Origin: an uncultured Holophagaceae bacterium
GTDB lineage: Bacteria; Acidobacteriota; Holophagae; Holophagales; Holophagaceae
Length of the DNA stretch: 62,619 bases
Assembly (NCBI GenBank): GCA_903857495.1
Contig: CAIOFF010000010.1
Location: 1-62,619 of the forward strand
Direction of reading: 5' to 3'
The translations under genes were made by a program, and so were the position numbers. Each line of letters starts with the position of its first letter. Within the stretch, counting starts at the first letter, position 1. Below the pieces are notes generated by a model that ran no database searches, was not told the DNA's origin, and saw only the letters and a list, made by a program, of their open reading frames with translations. Below are positions 46,912 to 57,574 of the stretch, in pieces.

Positions 46912-48749
46912 ACCAGACCAAGCCATTTCCAGTAGGGAATGGAGATAAAGACGACAACAACTCTCGCGAAGTTCATCAGGTGATTGTATTTCATGAAACC
47001 CGGGACATCATAATGCGATTCAAATCCTTGTGAAACGACCTGCGTGTATTGCGAGCTTTGATAGGGCAGGAACCAGATATCGCTGAAAATGGCCGTGAGG
47101 AACACGCAGATCCAGGGATTGATCCCCTGGGCCGCCGCCACGGGCAACAGGATGATGGTGGACACCAGCATGCCCGAGGTGATGGGGAGCGCCAGGCGCA
47201 CCAGCAGGGTTGTGACCAGGGCCGCCAAGACAAACAGCCACAGGTTCCCGCCGACAAAGCCGAACCAGGCGGTCATGACCTTCGCCAACACGGCGTTGAG
47301 CTCGAGGTGCTCCATGATCCGGGTGATGCCGTCCATCCCCAGAAGGAAGAACACCATGGGCCAGTCCAGCTGTTCGCGGAATTCCTTTTTGCCGAGCGCA
47401 CCGGAAACCAGGATCACGATCAGGACGATGCCCGCGATCCAGGAAGGCGGGACGTGATGAAGCGATACCGAGGCCGAAGCCACCAGGAAGAAGGCGAACC
47501 CGGCCAAGGCGATGCGTTCCACGGAGGTCATCGGTCCGAGGAGCTCGAGTTGGGCTCTGATGCGCGCCTTGGGCAGAGGGGCCGGGTTCTCGGAGGGGAA
47601 CAGCCAGCGCACCGCAGCCAGATGACACAGGGTCATGCCAACAGCGGCAACCAGGGCCGCCACCAGCCAGTAGAGTCCGAGGAACTGCTCCTGGATCTGC
47701 AGGGGAAGGAAATTGACCGCAGTGATGTTGGAGGATTTGCTGGTCGAGAGCATCGGGGAGAAGAGCATGGCTCCGGAAAAGGTGGCCGCCATGAGTGCGG
47801 TGGCGCCGGCGCCTCCCTTCGGCAGCCGGAGCCCTTCCATCATGTCCCGGTAGAGCGGCAGAAGCAGCGAGAGCCGACTGTTTCCCGAAGGGGTGATCGG
47901 TGACAGCAGGTAGCCGCCGGTGAGTAGTGCTGACTGCTGCCAGGCCGGCCGGTCCGGCAGCCGGTGCAGGAGCCAGAGCATGAACCGATAGCTGAGGCCC
48001 GAGGAGCCGATGGCCGCGGAAAGGGCGAACACGCCGACCAGCGTCATCATCCCTGGGGAGGCAAACCCCGCCAGAGCCACCGAGGCTGGCGCAAGCCCGA
48101 TGAACAGCGTCGCCACCACCGCGATCAAGGGCGGGATGAACTCGTCAACCAGCGAGAACACCCACATCAGGACGATGGCGGAAAGGATTGCCGAAAACAA
48201 GGCCGCCTGGGTCGTGAACCCCCTTGCTCCGCACAGGGCGAAGATCAGGAGAGGAGCCGTCAGCAGCAGCCCCCACCCAAGGATTTCCGTGGCGCTCACC
48301 TGGGTTGATTTGGCCGGCTTGGCTTTCCCTGGAAGAAGAAACGACTCCCCACCAATGGACGAGAGCAGCGCTTGCGTGGCACTCGCAGCGAAGGCGGGAT
48401 TGGCCTTCGCGACCTCGGTGAGAGCCGACTTCGGAAGCCGCAGGACCCGCAGGTCGGTCCGGGCGATGGCGCTGCAGGCGTAGCTGGAGGTCACAGCGGC
48501 CTCCTCGCCGCAGCGACGCTCCTTGAGTTCGATCGGCCGCCCTGCGGGAGTCAGCAGGTCCAGTGTTCCCTCCTCAAGCAGATAGAGGAACCTGGCGGGC
48601 TCGCCGTGCCGGTATAGGACCTCGCCAGGCCCGAGTTGTACCTCGTCGAGAGCGCCGAGCAGGCGAGCCAGAACCCCATCTGGAAGCCCCGAGAACAGCG
48701 CGTCCGTCCGCAACCGAAGCAGCGAAGGCAAGGATGCTTCGCGGGTCAT
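46908..48749 (-). CDS. Cyclic-nucleotide-binding domain fused to SLC13/DASS-type anion transporter
   Basis: 613 residues. Residues about 10-125 form a cNMP-binding domain (LFSGLPDGVLARLLGAL, GEVLYRHGEPARFLYLLEEG), though the phosphate-binding R-x-A loop is poorly kept (ERRCGEEAAVTSS). Residues about 160-613 hold about 11 hydrophobic segments of a DASS carrier: the two hairpin motifs appear as TPSGNSRLSLLLPLY and LPITSGMLVSTI, related to the SNT/SNN motifs. Such carriers import dicarboxylates, sulfate or similar anions, often with sodium. The fused sensor would let a cyclic nucleotide or similar ligand gate it. The start has GGAGG upstream; the longer frame was rejected. It is coupled to the gene above. 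Confidence 0.85.
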   Translation of the reverse strand: MTREASLPSLLRLRTDALFSGLPDGVLARLLGALDEVQLGPGEVLYRHGEPARFLYLLEEGTLDLLTPAGRPIELKERRCGEEAAVTSSYACSAIARTDLRVLRLPKSALTEVAKANPAFAASATQALLSSIGGESFLLPGKAKPAKSTQVSATEILGWGLLLTAPLLIFALCGARGFTTQAALFSAILSAIVLMWVFSLVDEFIPPLIAVVATLFIGLAPASVALAGFASPGMMTLVGVFALSAAIGSSGLSYRFMLWLLHRLPDRPAWQQSALLTGGYLLSPITPSGNSRLSLLLPLYRDMMEGLRLPKGGAGATALMAATFSGAMLFSPMLSTSKSSNITAVNFLPLQIQEQFLGLYWLVAALVAAVGMTLCHLAAVRWLFPSENPAPLPKARIRAQLELLGPMTSVERIALAGFAFFLVASASVSLHHVPPSWIAGIVLIVILVSGALGKKEFREQLDWPMVFFLLGMDGITRIMEHLELNAVLAKVMTAWFGFVGGNLWLFVLAALVTTLLVRLALPITSGMLVSTIILLPVAAAQGINPWICVFLTAIFSDIWFLPYQSSQYTQVVSQGFESHYDVPGFMKYNHLMNFARVVVVFISIPYWKWLGLV

Positions 48750-48896
48750 GTGCCTCTCCTCCCTCCCTCGCAAGATCGGAAGGACCGAAGCAAATGTTAG
48801 CGTCAAACCCAGCGCCCTGGATGCCTTTCAGGACTGACGTGCCTCGGCACGAGGACCAGGCCCACCGATTGAACCTGATTGGCCTTACAACACCTA

Positions 48897-48925
48897 TTGC
48901 ATTCCGATTTCCGCTGCGTTATCTT
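48897..48925 (+). promoter_or_regulatory. Promoter of the metY-metA-aspartokinase operon
   Basis: TTGCAT (48897-48902) and TATCTT (48920-48925) with a 17-base spacer, placed about 55 bases before the SAM-I aptamer. Confidence 0.6.
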
Positions 48926-48979
48926 TTCATCGCGGCCCCGAGGGGTCGCTTTTCATCGAGATCCTTGCCAGTTCCATAG

Positions 48980-49082
48980 CGAGTTATCCAGAAAGGTGGA
49001 GGGACGGGCCCTGTGAAACCTTGGCAACCTGCGAAAGCAAGGTGCCAATTCCTGCCGCGGAATACGCGGAGAGATGTCGAGC
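48980..49082 (+). promoter_or_regulatory. SAM-I riboswitch (S-box)
   Basis: Core elements are GAGTTATCCAGAAAGGTGGA, CCTGTGAAACCTTGGCAACC, AAGGTGCCAATTCCTGC and the GCGGAATACGCGG-GAGAT end. A clear terminator follows (49105-49142), so SAM probably causes early termination before metY. Confidence 0.96.
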
Positions 49083-49104
49083 TGTGTCGAGCTGACGCAA
49101 ACAT

Positions 49105-49142
49105 CGAAGGGGCCCGAGCGATCGGGCCCCTTCTGCTTTTTT
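49105..49142 (+). terminator. Riboswitch-controlled terminator
   Basis: GAAGGGGCCCGA (49106-49117) pairs with TCGGGCCCCTTC (49122-49133) around GCGA, followed by TGC and six T. The metY start is 68 bases further on. Confidence 0.92.
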
Positions 49143-49188
49143 CAACCTGGACTTGCTTGGACGGACAGGGCCTCGGCCTTCCCAATAA

Positions 49189-50496
<1,308 letters not shown>

Positions 50497-50500
50497 TCCC

Positions 50501-51436
50501 ATGCCTGTCAAAGTCCCCGCCTCCCTTCCTGCCCGTAGCGTCCTGGACGCCGAGAACGTCTTCCTCATGGACGAGCTCCGCGCCCTGCACCAGGACATCC
50601 GTCCCCTCCGCATCGCGATCCTCAACCTGATGCCCACCAAGGTGGCCACCGAGACCCAGCTCCTGCGGCTGCTCGGCAACACGCCCCTGCAGATAGAGGT
50701 GACGCTGCTGCACATGGCCTCCCACGATTCCAAGAACACCTCGGCCGAACACCTGCTGGAGCACTACGTCTCCTTCGCCGAGGTCCGCAACCAGACCTTC
50801 GACGGGCTCATCGTCACCGGTGCCCCCGTGGAGCAGATGCCCTTCGAGGCCGTGGACTACTGGGGTGAGCTCACCGAACTGCTCGACTGGGCCCGCACGA
50901 ACGTGTTCTCCAGTCTCTTCATCTGCTGGGGTGCCCAGGCGGCCCTCTTCCGCTACTACGGCGTCCCGAAGTACGCCCTCTCCGAGAAGATGTTCGGCAT
51001 CTTCCCGCACCGGGTGAACACCCGCCTCGAGCGCATCGTGCAGGGCTTCGACGATGTCTTCTACGCGCCCCACTCCCGCCACACCGAGACTCGCCGGGAG
51101 GACATCCTGGCGGTTCCCGAGCTGGTCCTGGTGGCCGAGTCCGACGAGTCTGGTGTCTATCTGGTCCAGTCCAAGGACCGCCGACAGGTCTTCGTCACGG
51201 GCCACTCGGAATATGATCCCTGCACGCTGCAGGGCGAATACGCCCGCGACCTGGGGAAGGGCCTGCCCATCGGCGTTCCCCGGAACTACTTCCCTGGCGA
51301 CGATCCCTCCCGGCCACCCCTGGTGCGCTGGCGGGGCCACGCCAACCTCCTCTTCGCCAACTGGCTGAACTACTTCGTCTACCAGGAAACCCCCTACACG
51401 TTCGCTCCGGAGTCCCCCAACGGAGGCCAGTCATGA
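50501..51436 (+). CDS. metA: Homoserine O-acetyltransferase (MetA type)
   Basis: 311 residues. The catalytic Cys142 in FICWGAQAA and the His/Glu pair in GHSEYD are present. Residue 111 is Glu (GAPVEQM); in this family Glu111 is known to select acetyl-CoA, whereas Gly111 selects succinyl-CoA. So it makes O-acetylhomoserine, the substrate of metY just upstream. Its stop overlaps the aspartokinase start (ATGA). Confidence 0.95.
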   Translation: MPVKVPASLPARSVLDAENVFLMDELRALHQDIRPLRIAILNLMPTKVATETQLLRLLGNTPLQIEVTLLHMASHDSKNTSAEHLLEHYVSFAEVRNQTFDGLIVTGAPVEQMPFEAVDYWGELTELLDWARTNVFSSLFICWGAQAALFRYYGVPKYALSEKMFGIFPHRVNTRLERIVQGFDDVFYAPHSRHTETRREDILAVPELVLVAESDESGVYLVQSKDRRQVFVTGHSEYDPCTLQGEYARDLGKGLPIGVPRNYFPGDDPSRPPLVRWRGHANLLFANWLNYFVYQETPYTFAPESPNGGQS

Positions 51437-52761
51437 GCCTGAAGGTCCTCAAGTTCGGCGGCAGCTCCGTGGGCAGCGCCGAGGCCCTGCGCCGGGCCGC
51501 CGCCATCGTGCACGACGAGCTGCCTGCGGGCGGGCTGGTAGTGGTCTCTGCCCTCCGGGGCACCACAGACCGGATTCTCGATGCCTGTGCCGCCGCCACC
51601 CGCGGCGACCTGCCCGTGGCCCTCAGCCTCCGCCAGGCCATAGAGGACCGGCACCACGAAGTGGCTGCGGAGCTGGGCCTCCTGGAGGCCGTCCGCCCCG
51701 CCTGGAATCCCCTCTTCAGTCGCCTGGACCAGCTGCTCACAGGCATGGCCATGCTGGGCGAGGGCACCGCCCGGGGGCGCGACGCGGCCCTGGCTGTGGG
51801 CGAGACGCTCTCCGCCAACCTGGCCTCCCACTGCTTCCAGGGCAGCTTCCGGGACGTGCGCGAGGTCATGAAGACCGATGCCCGTTTCGGCAAGGCCCGG
51901 CCCCTGCTCGAGGTCCTGCGGACCGAAGCCGGACCCTGGCGGACAGCCCTCGCCAAAGGAGCGCTCTGGGTGACCCAAGGCTTCCTGGGCGCGGACCCGG
52001 AGGGCACCACCACCACCCTGGGCCGGGGCGGCTCAGACACCAGCGCCACCCTGCTGGGCGAGGCCCTGGGCGCCGACGAAGTGCAGATTTGGACTGACGT
52101 CGATGGCGTGCTCACGGCCGATCCCAGCCTAGTGCCCGAGGCGCGCCCCATTCCCCAGATGAGCCTGGGCGAGGCCGAGGCCCTCAGTGCCTTCGGCGCC
52201 AAGGTGCTCCACGCGGACTCCCTGGCCCCCGGCGGCCGGGCCGGCTTCCGCCTGGTGGTCGCCAATACCCTGCGCCCGGGCGCCAGCCGCACGGTGATCC
52301 TGCCGCAGCCGCCTCCGCGCCCCGCGGGCACCATCACCTCCGTGGCCTACAAGGAGGGCATCCATCTGCTGCGCTTCCCCGCCTCGGCAGGACTCGAGCC
52401 CCCCCTGGAGGCGGCCCGCAGCCTGGAGGAAGCAGGCGCCCTGCGCTTCGGGCTCATCTCCAGCCCGGCCGGCACCCTGCTGGCTGTCCGGCCTGAGACG
52501 CACGCAGCAGCCGAGGTGCTGGGGACCCTGGCAGCTTCGGGCCTGGCCTGCGAGTCCGGCTGGGCCGTGGTGGCCTTGGTGGGCGAAGGCCTGCGGACCG
52601 ATCCGGTCGCGGCGCTGCGCTACCTGGCGACCCTGGGCCAGGAGCCCGTGGGCGGCTTGCTCACCGGTAGCAGCACGGTCTCCATCGCCTTCCTGGTGCC
52701 CGAGGCCCGGCTGGCGGAGATCATTCCCCGCCTCCACCAGCACTGCGTGCAGGAGAGCTGA
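51433..52761 (+). CDS. Aspartate kinase
   Basis: 442 residues. [13 protein letters not shown] at the ATP site, [30 protein letters not shown] in the kinase core, and two ACT-type regulatory repeats in the last 120 residues. It phosphorylates aspartate, the first step to homoserine, threonine, lysine and methionine. Being in a SAM-controlled operon with metY and metA, it may be the methionine-specific isoenzyme. Overlaps metA by four bases. Confidence 0.93.
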   Translation: MSLKVLKFGGSSVGSAEALRRAAAIVHDELPAGGLVVVSALRGTTDRILDACAAATRGDLPVALSLRQAIEDRHHEVAAELGLLEAVRPAWNPLFSRLDQLLTGMAMLGEGTARGRDAALAVGETLSANLASHCFQGSFRDVREVMKTDARFGKARPLLEVLRTEAGPWRTALAKGALWVTQGFLGADPEGTTTTLGRGGSDTSATLLGEALGADEVQIWTDVDGVLTADPSLVPEARPIPQMSLGEAEALSAFGAKVLHADSLAPGGRAGFRLVVANTLRPGASRTVILPQPPPRPAGTITSVAYKEGIHLLRFPASAGLEPPLEAARSLEEAGALRFGLISSPAGTLLAVRPETHAAAEVLGTLAASGLACESGWAVVALVGEGLRTDPVAALRYLATLGQEPVGGLLTGSSTVSIAFLVPEARLAEIIPRLHQHCVQES

Positions 52762-52785
52762 CACCGGGCCGAAGCCCATGGCAAC

Positions 52786-53016
52786 TCAGCCCTGCTTCAG
52801 CAGCCAGGCCTTCAGACGCGTGTGGAAGTCCTCGGGATGCTCCAGGTCCGCCGGCAGCAGGCGGGCGGGGTGCCCGGGGTCGCCCACGACCAGGTGCGTG
52901 TTCTCGATCCCATTGGGCAGTCGGCTTCCGTCCGGCAGGGACCAGACGGCCCCCCGACGCTCGGCAGGGAAGGCTGAGGCCATCGTCCGCCGCTCCTTCT
53001 GCTCCCCTAGGCTCAT
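52786..53016 (-). CDS. Small hypothetical protein, 76 aa
   Basis: Function not recognised. The ATG (MSLGEQKERR) has AGGAG six bases upstream, which favours it over longer starts. The sequence has 'VWSLPDGSRLPNGIENTHLVVGDPGHPARLLPADLEHPEDF', resembling a short beta-hairpin domain. It ends with a helix (DFHTRLKAWLLKQG). Divergent from the M13 peptidase gene. Confidence 0.6.
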   Translation of the reverse strand: MSLGEQKERRTMASAFPAERRGAVWSLPDGSRLPNGIENTHLVVGDPGHPARLLPADLEHPEDFHTRLKAWLLKQG

Positions 53017-53168
53017 TGAGGTCTCCTGTAGGATCTTAAGGATAAGTCGTTCGCTGCCAGATGCCAGCCGACGCAAGGCGGCATCCCGTTGGATGCCGGA
53101 ATTAAACCCTTTCGCCCCATTCCGGGCCTGCTTTCCAGGCCACCACAAAATATTCTTGAGGCCCTGCC

Positions 53169-55229
53169 GTGAACCCATCCTGGTCCCCTCTCATCCTCTG
53201 CCTTGCCACGTCCCTGCTGGTGGCGGCACCGCCCCGGAAGGACCGGCCGGCCACCCTCCAGGGCCTGGACCTACCAGGCATGGATCTATCCGTGGCCCCA
53301 GGTGATGCCTTTTATGCCTATGCCAACGGCGCCTGGGAGAAGCGCACGGAGATCCCCGCCGACCGGGGGGCCTATGGCGTGGACGCCGAGGTCACCGACC
53401 TCACCGACCGCCAGACCGCCGCCCTGATCAAGGCCGCCGCGGCCGCCAAAGCCCCGATGGGTTCGGAGCGCCGCAAGATCGGTGACTGCTACACCAGCTT
53501 CATGGACGAGGCCACCATCGAGGCGCAGGGGCTGCGGCCTCTGGCCCCCACTTTCAAGGCCATCGCCGGGCTGCAGGACCGCAAGGAGCTCGCCCACTTC
53601 CTCGGCACCACCCTGCGGGCTGACGTGGATGTGCTGAACGCCACCCACCTCGAGACCCCCAACCTCTTCGGCCTCTGGGTGGCCCAGGACCTCGACGATC
53701 CCACCCGTTACGCGCCGTTCCTCCTGCAGGGTGGCCTGGGGCTCCCCGAGCGCAGCTACTACCTGGATCCCTCCAAGGGCATGGCCGAGATCCGGGCCCA
53801 GTATCTGGCCCATGTGACGGCGATGCTCAAGCTGGCGGGTGAGTCCGATGCGCCCGCCAAGGCCGCGGCCATCCTGGAGCTGGAGACCCGCATGGCCAAG
53901 GCCCACGTGAGCCGGGAAGCCACCGGCGACGTGCTGAAGGGGAACAACCACTGGACCCGGGCCGAGTTCAGCACCAAGGCTCCGGGCCTGGACTGGGAGG
54001 CGTTCTTCACCGCTGCGGGACTCACCCGGCCCAAGGGGTTCGTGGTCTGGCAGCCCACCGCGGTCACAGGTCTCTCAGCGCTGGTCGCCGAGGCGCCCCT
54101 CGCCACCTGGAAGGCCTACCTCACCTTCCACGCCCTCCAGAAGCGGGCCCGGGTGCTCCCCAAGGCCGTGGAGGACCAGTCCTTCTCCTTCTACGGCAAG
54201 GTGCTGAGCGGAGCCACCCAGCCCCGCGAGCGGTGGGTCTACGGCGTGGCCGCCACCAACCACGCCCTCGGCGAGGCCGTGGGCAAGGCCTACGTGGCGC
54301 GGCACTTTCCCCCGGCCGAGAAGGCCCGGGCCCAGCAGATGGTGGCGAACCTCATCGCCGCCTTCCGAAGCCGCATCCAGCAGCTGGACTGGATGACTCC
54401 GGCGACCAAGGCCAAGGCGCTGGCCAAGCTGGCCACCCTCAAGGTGGGCGTGGGCTACCCGGACCGCTGGCGGGACTACCGGGGCCTCAAGATCGTGGCG
54501 GGCGACGCCTTCGGCAACGTCGAGCGTTCCGAGCGCTTCGAGTACCAGCGCAACCTGCGGAAGCTGGGCCGACCCATCGACCGCACGGAGTGGGTGATGA
54601 CCCCGCAGACGGTGAACGCCGTGAACCTGCCGGTGATGAACGCCCTCAACTTCCCCGCGGCCATCCTGCAGCCCCCCTACTTCGATCCCAAGCGCCCCGT
54701 GGTCATGGACTACGGCGCCATCGGCGCGGTGATCGGCCACGAGATCAGCCACAGCTTCGATGACTCCGGCTCGCTCTTTGACGCCACCGGCAAGCTCCGC
54801 AACTGGTGGACCCCCGAGGACCTGAAGCACTTCCAGGCCTCCGCGGACCAGCTGGTCAAGCAGTACGACGCCTACCGGCCCTTCCCGGACCTGGCGATCA
54901 ACGGCAAGCAGACCCTGGGCGAGAACATCGCGGATGTGGCGGGACTCGCCGCCGCCTACGACGCCTACCGCCTGACCCTCGGCGGCAAGCCAGCGCCCGT
55001 GGTGCAGGGCTTCACCGGGGACCAGCAGTTCTTCATAAGCTACGCCCAGAGCTGGCGCGAGAAGACCCGCGAGCCCATGCTTCGCCAGCAGATCCTGACG
55101 GACGGCCACGCACCCGCCAGCTACCGGCCCGCCACCGTGCGCAACCTCGACGCCTGGTATGGCGCCTTCCAGGTCAAGCCCGGCCAAGCTCTCTTCCTGG
55201 CGCCGGCAGACCGCGTGAAGATCTGGTAG
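53169..55229 (+). CDS. M13-family zinc metallopeptidase (neprilysin-like), exported
   Basis: 686 residues. A short signal peptide ends near LLVAAP. The zinc motif H524-E-x-x-H528 (GHEISHSFDDSG) and third ligand E585 with D589 (GENIADVAG) are intact. NAVNLPVMNALNFPAAILQPPYFD is the substrate-binding segment. M13 enzymes cut small peptides in the periplasm or outside. A GTG start is used, with GAGG upstream. It stands as a single gene. Confidence 0.95.
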   Translation: MNPSWSPLILCLATSLLVAAPPRKDRPATLQGLDLPGMDLSVAPGDAFYAYANGAWEKRTEIPADRGAYGVDAEVTDLTDRQTAALIKAAAAAKAPMGSERRKIGDCYTSFMDEATIEAQGLRPLAPTFKAIAGLQDRKELAHFLGTTLRADVDVLNATHLETPNLFGLWVAQDLDDPTRYAPFLLQGGLGLPERSYYLDPSKGMAEIRAQYLAHVTAMLKLAGESDAPAKAAAILELETRMAKAHVSREATGDVLKGNNHWTRAEFSTKAPGLDWEAFFTAAGLTRPKGFVVWQPTAVTGLSALVAEAPLATWKAYLTFHALQKRARVLPKAVEDQSFSFYGKVLSGATQPRERWVYGVAATNHALGEAVGKAYVARHFPPAEKARAQQMVANLIAAFRSRIQQLDWMTPATKAKALAKLATLKVGVGYPDRWRDYRGLKIVAGDAFGNVERSERFEYQRNLRKLGRPIDRTEWVMTPQTVNAVNLPVMNALNFPAAILQPPYFDPKRPVVMDYGAIGAVIGHEISHSFDDSGSLFDATGKLRNWWTPEDLKHFQASADQLVKQYDAYRPFPDLAINGKQTLGENIADVAGLAAAYDAYRLTLGGKPAPVVQGFTGDQQFFISYAQSWREKTREPMLRQQILTDGHAPASYRPATVRNLDAWYGAFQVKPGQALFLAPADRVKIW

Positions 55230-55379
55230 ACCCAGCCCCCCGAAGAGCGCCCAGAGCATTGATGATCTTGCGGTTTTTTTACTGACGCCTATATTGCACT
55301 GGTAGTCATCTTGCTGTGTCTTGCTTCAAGGTTAACAAGCAGGGAGGGGAAGTTGTGTCTCCTCGCTGAAGGGAGGCTC

Positions 55380-55871
55380 ATGTTCAAGCCCATCCTCCTG
55401 AGCAGTGTTGCGGCCCTTGGGTTTGTCGGGACTGCGTGTGCCCAACCCAAAGCCCCTCCCGCCTCATTACCCATCCAGAACCCTACCCTAGACAAGGAGA
55501 TCCTGGCCCGGCTGGATGACTATTTCGCCGCCGTGAACGCGAAGGATACCAAGCGCTTTATGGGGTTCTTCACTCCCGGCGAGGACTTGACTGTCATCGA
55601 GGACAAGGACCTGCGCATGTCGCGTCAGGAGTTCCTTGGTTTCGTGGACGGTTTCTTCAAGGAAGTCTCCGAGGTCCAGGCGGTCTGGGAGAAGCGCACA
55701 GTCCATCCGCTGGCCCCGGGTGTGGCCGTGGTGACAGGAAGCTTCAAGGTCACCGGCAAGGACGCGAAGAGTTTGCCCATGGCCTTCCGGAGCGCCTTCA
55801 CCTTCGTACTGGTGAAGCACCAGGGTGAATGGCGCGTGAAGCATGTCCATGAGTCCTCGCTGGACCTGTGA
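55380..55871 (+). CDS. Exported SnoaL-like protein
   Basis: 163 residues with a signal peptide ending near ACAQ. One NTF2-like domain: 'RLDDYFAAVNAKDTKRFMGFF' and 'FRSAFTFVLVKHQGEWRVKHVHES', as in the SnoaL/DUF4440 group. No catalytic residues can be assigned. GGAGG upstream. It is 44 bases before another protein of the same fold, and a third is at 32084, so this fold has expanded here. Confidence 0.75.
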   Translation: MFKPILLSSVAALGFVGTACAQPKAPPASLPIQNPTLDKEILARLDDYFAAVNAKDTKRFMGFFTPGEDLTVIEDKDLRMSRQEFLGFVDGFFKEVSEVQAVWEKRTVHPLAPGVAVVTGSFKVTGKDAKSLPMAFRSAFTFVLVKHQGEWRVKHVHESSLDL

Positions 55872-55915
55872 TTTCCACGCTTCTCAGCATTGCCTTTCAT
55901 CGGTGGAGGTTCCTC

Positions 55916-56899
55916 ATGTTCCCTTCCAATTCAGTGAAGATCCTTTCGCGCATCCTGCTGATCCTGGTCTTGGCCTGGGCACCAGCTTTGGCCAAGCCCC
56001 CCCGCCCTTCGCTCTCCGAGAAGCAGGTCGTCCGAGAGGCGTTTGCGGCCATGGACCGCCAGGACTACGTCCGCTTCCGGGCCCTGACGCCGGAGGACGC
56101 GGTCATCCGGATCGTCGGCGCACCGGAACCCCTGAAGGTGGAGGCGCTCATCGACTTCCTGAAGGACTACTGGAAGGCCTTCCCTGACACGACCCACACG
56201 ATCCAACAGATCCTCGCCGAAGGCGGGCGGCTCGCCCTCCAGGTGACCTGCCAGGGCACGCACAAGGGGGGTTATGAAGGGGTCCCAGCCACCGGGAAAC
56301 GCGTGGCGTACACCGGAGCCCATTTCGTCCGCGTTGAGAAGGGCCAGATCCGCGAATGGTGGGTCCTGGATGACAGCCTGGGCATGATGCAGCAGCTCGG
56401 CCTGCAGCTGACGCCCGTCCAGGCTGCAGGATCGCCGCCCCGCGCGGGTGCGGCACAACAACAAAGTGTAGATAACGCCGAGGAAGTAACAGTTGTGCGC
56501 AAGCGTTACTCGGATTGGCTACAGGCTGAGAAACGCCGCGATCTTGATGCGGCGATCTCATTCTTGGCTCCAGATGCCGTGGTCCAGGGCGGTGATGCCC
56601 CGGCCGTGAAGGGGCTTGAGGGTGCGCGGGCACTCTGGACGCAGATCTTCAGCATCCCCTACACGGACATGCTGGACACCGAGCCTCGCACCGTGGTGGT
56701 CTCCCAATCCGGAGACATGGCCTACGACGTTGGCAACTTCAAGATCATCCTCCCGGGTCCGAACGGTGCAACCGGGGTCCGCGCCAAGTCCCTGGTCGTC
56801 TGGCAAAAACGAGAAGGCCAGTGGAAGGCCGTGGTCAACACCTTCAGCATGGACGCGCCTGCGGCTCCGGAGGCCCCCAGCGAGGTTGCAAAAAAGTAG
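55916..56899 (+). CDS. Exported protein with two SnoaL-like domains
   Basis: 327 residues. A signal peptide ends near APALAK. The first domain (about 32-170) resembles polyketide-cyclase-type SnoaL with YEGVPATGKRVAYTGAHFVR and VKGQIREWWVLDD-like strands. The second (about 190-310) is DUF4440-like (YSDWLQAEKRRDLDAAISFLAPDAV, VWQKREGQWKAVVNTF). The Gln/Ala linker between them is flexible. GGAGG is six bases before the ATG. The gene is downstream of another SnoaL-like gene and could be its partner or a duplicate. Confidence 0.75.
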   Translation: MFPSNSVKILSRILLILVLAWAPALAKPPRPSLSEKQVVREAFAAMDRQDYVRFRALTPEDAVIRIVGAPEPLKVEALIDFLKDYWKAFPDTTHTIQQILAEGGRLALQVTCQGTHKGGYEGVPATGKRVAYTGAHFVRVEKGQIREWWVLDDSLGMMQQLGLQLTPVQAAGSPPRAGAAQQQSVDNAEEVTVVRKRYSDWLQAEKRRDLDAAISFLAPDAVVQGGDAPAVKGLEGARALWTQIFSIPYTDMLDTEPRTVVVSQSGDMAYDVGNFKIILPGPNGATGVRAKSLVVWQKREGQWKAVVNTFSMDAPAAPEAPSEVAKK

Positions 56900-56971
56900 C
56901 CGCCGCTTCAGTGCGTTCTGGAGGCAGGCACTGGGGCGCGCTACGCTTCAGTCCTGGCCTCCGGAGGCACC

Positions 56972-57565
56972 ATGCCCCTGCTTGACGCGTCCCGCAGCAT
57001 CCTGGTCATGATTGATTTCCAGGGCAAGCTGGTGCACCTGGTGCACCGCCCGGCCCTGGTCCTGGAGGTGGCCCACCGGCTGCTGCGACTGGCGGACCTC
57101 TTCGCGGTGCCCGTGGTGCTCACGGAGCAGTATCCCAAGGGCATCGGACCCACCGAGGCGGGCCTCCGGGCGGCCTTCGACGGGCTGAGCGTGCCCACCT
57201 TCTTCCTGGAGAAGACGGCCTTCGGGTGCTGTGGCGACGCGAGCTTCGAAGCCCTGCTCCAGCAGGCCCGGCCCGGCCTGGCCCCGGCCCGCCGCCAGAT
57301 CGTGATCGCGGGCATCGAGGCCCATGTCTGTGTGATGCAGACGGTGCTCGAGTTGCTGGCCTCGGGCCACGAGGTCCACCTCTGCTGGGAGGCCGTCAGC
57401 GGCCGGGGCGAGGAATACCGGCGCCATGCCCTGGACCGCATGGCCACGGCGGGCGCCACGCTCACCAACCACGAGTCCGTGGCCTTCGAGTGGGCCCGGG
57501 ACAAGAATCACCCCCAGTTCAAGGCCCTGTCGGCCCTGCTGAAGGAAGGGCAGCCCCAGGGCTAA
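56972..57565 (+). CDS. Isochorismatase-like cysteine hydrolase
   Basis: 197 residues. The catalytic triad of the family is present: D15 in VMIDFQGKL, a Lys in the TEQYPKGIGP region, and C120 in EAHVCVMQT. The short length and FEKTAFGCC-like part fit the ycaC/nicotinamidase-like group. Substrate not known. GGAGG precedes the ATG. It ends nine bases before the UDG-like gene, likely one unit. Confidence 0.9.
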   Translation: MPLLDASRSILVMIDFQGKLVHLVHRPALVLEVAHRLLRLADLFAVPVVLTEQYPKGIGPTEAGLRAAFDGLSVPTFFLEKTAFGCCGDASFEALLQQARPGLAPARRQIVIAGIEAHVCVMQTVLELLASGHEVHLCWEAVSGRGEEYRRHALDRMATAGATLTNHESVAFEWARDKNHPQFKALSALLKEGQPQG

Positions 57566-57574
57566 GAACTGATC

